From the IMG/VR virus record IMGVR_UViG_3300012354_000015, positions 1-23,381 of that record: a stretch of DNA of 23,381 bases. One strand, written 5' to 3'. Positions 22,604-23,381 of this stretch are shown here, in pieces. Position 1 is the first letter of the stretch; every line of letters begins with the position of its first letter. Source of the DNA: a virus. Position numbers and translations under genes: made by a program. The notes beneath the pieces were generated by a model that worked only from the letters and a program-made list of their open reading frames with translations, was not told where the DNA came from and made no database searches.

Positions 22604-22900
22604 CTACACATCTGTCAAAATAATTGAAGATTTACAAGGAGCCTCGGGAACTATTCGCTGGGTTGCAACAGCATCAACGGGGGGCGGGGCCGAGTCCCCC
22701 TCTTGAGCTATTTTTTCTCTCGCCGCTTTAATCGCCAAAGCCTTCATTGCCAAATTGTCGACATATGATTTCAACACCACATTTGCAAAATCTACGGCGA
22801 ACTTGAGAGAGACCTGATCAAGAATCATCTTGAGTCCATTACAATCCCAAGCTTTGGCAAATCCTTGTACGTCCTTTGGGTCAACTCTGGGATAATTCAT
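22604..22900 (-). CDS. Small helical protein of unknown function
   Basis: A 98-residue protein with AAGGAGGGGGC before its ATG. The first 70 residues are helical (PKDVQGFAKAWDCNGLKMIL, VSLKFAVDFANVVLKSYVDN, MKALAIKAAREKIA), followed by a Pro/Ala-rich tail. It overlaps the upstream gene by 20 bases, suggesting coupling. A small terminase subunit is one possibility from position, but no helix-turn-helix is evident. Confidence 0.6.
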   Translation of the reverse strand: MNYPRVDPKDVQGFAKAWDCNGLKMILDQVSLKFAVDFANVVLKSYVDNLAMKALAIKAAREKIAQEGDSAPPPVDAVATQRIVPEAPCKSSIILTDV

Positions 22901-23144
22901 TCGCCCCCTCCTTAAATTTCTTTACCATAGCTTCCGCTATTTTATCTAAGTCTGGGGACTCGGGTTCAACATCCGGAGAATGACCACTTTGTTTCGATTG
23001 GTCAGCTAGCTTTATCTCAAGTATTTTATGCATGACCGCGAGACGATCAGTAGCCTTCAAACGGATAGCATACGAATCGGCTTTACGCGATAATATCCGA
23101 TAAGATTGTTCGATAAAATCCAAAGCCCTGGGTCTACGCGGCAC
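22881..23144 (-). CDS. Small helical basic protein, possibly DNA-binding
   Basis: An 87-residue protein starting at a GTG (23144) with GAGGAGGGTAT upstream; an ATG two bases earlier is in another frame that closes after a few codons. The sequence begins MPRRPRALDFIEQSYRILSR and continues with YAIRLKATDRLAVMHKILEI, resembling the N-terminal DNA-binding helices of small terminase subunits (A....R...K...R...L..I). The rest is charged. Being just upstream of terminase it is my best candidate for a small terminase subunit, at low confidence. Confidence 0.6.
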   Translation of the reverse strand: MPRRPRALDFIEQSYRILSRKADSYAIRLKATDRLAVMHKILEIKLADQSKQSGHSPDVEPESPDLDKIAEAMVKKFKEGANELSQS

Positions 23145-23153
23145 ATACCCTCC

Positions 23154-23381
23154 TCAGAATATGGTGATACTTTTTAATAGTGCGCCCTTCTTGAATATCC
23201 CACGTTCTCCGATACGAACTCGCCATTCTTCAAACGCTGGCCCGTGCTGGTCGCGATATTTTGTCGCAACATGAATCATCTCATGCACGAGAGACGACAA
23301 CTTAATCGAATTGGTTTTATTCTTTTCCCGATTTAAGAGAATCTCATAAGAATGGCGTTTATCCACAAGCCTTTCAGTACA
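23154..23381 (-). CDS. SprT-like zinc metalloprotease, 5' end cut off by the window
   Basis: The frame is open to the right edge, so the start is not certain; a GTG at 23366 is the only internal candidate and has no clear ribosome site other than AAAGG close by. The segment LVHEMIHVATKYRDQHGPAF holds HExxH followed by HG.AF, which is the SprT/Spartan active site (HExxH...H). Only about 75 residues are in the window, ending KKGALLKSITIF, so the rest of the domain must lie upstream. SprT-like proteins cleave DNA-bound proteins; its role in this phage is not known. Confidence 0.65.
   Translation of the reverse strand, partial: CTERLVDKRHSYEILLNREKNKTNSIKLSSLVHEMIHVATKYRDQHGPAFEEWRVRIGERGIFKKGALLKSITIF

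Noticed and set aside
1-23381. tRNA genes, CRISPR arrays, insertion sequences, attachment sites
   Set aside because: No cloverleaf, regularly spaced repeat array, transposase or integrase was seen on either strand.

Overview
This window is the structural (virion) region of a tailed double-stranded DNA bacteriophage or prophage. Nearly every gene lies on the minus strand and is read from right to left. The order is terminase, portal, scaffold-like protein, major capsid protein, decoration and connector-like proteins, then tail proteins. The large (710-residue) portal, two connector-like paralogues and large tail proteins with no visible tape-measure gene suggest a short-tailed (podovirus-like) phage, but this is inference. 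The host cannot be named. TGA, TAA and TAG all end genes here, so the code is standard.

Right end (23381-20925): a cut-off SprT-like metalloprotease, two small unknown genes, a dual-specificity protein phosphatase with an intact HC(x)5R loop, two His-rich proteins and a small Cys-rich protein. Packaging and head genes (20918-13107): terminase large subunit, a GIY-YIG endonuclease wedged between terminase and portal, portal, a small helical protein, a scaffold-like protein and the major capsid gene. Middle (13091-9576): a decoration-like protein with an Ig-like tail, a plus-strand HNH endonuclease, a coiled-coil protein, an unknown protein, an endonuclease VII-type HNH protein and a zinc-ribbon coiled-coil protein. 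Left (9524-1): two paralogous connector or tail proteins flanking a frameshifted HNH gene and a small membrane protein, three tail-fibre-like genes, a gene with an in-frame stop, and a very large tail protein (more than 1284 residues) that runs off the left edge.

The most striking feature is the major capsid gene, which is split into three coding pieces. The second interruption is a 620-nt group I intron. Its P1, P3, P4, P5, P8, P9 and P10 helices can be read directly, and it carries a LAGLIDADG endonuclease gene whose 3' end overlaps the ribozyme core. The first interruption is only 45 nt and contains an in-frame TAA. It has the splice-site anatomy of a group I intron (P1 ending in U-G, an adjacent P10, a terminal G) but no room for a catalytic core. 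Removing both restores one 343-residue capsid protein. I propose that the short element is a coreless group I intron that may borrow the neighbouring ribozyme; translational bypassing or a dead relic are the main alternatives.

Five homing-type endonucleases of four kinds (LAGLIDADG, GIY-YIG, two endonuclease VII-type HNH and one DRI-type HNH) sit within about 11 kb of essential virion genes. Two of the HNH genes carry their own near-consensus sigma-70 promoters with 17-bp spacers; for the plus-strand gene the predicted transcript starts at about the ATG.
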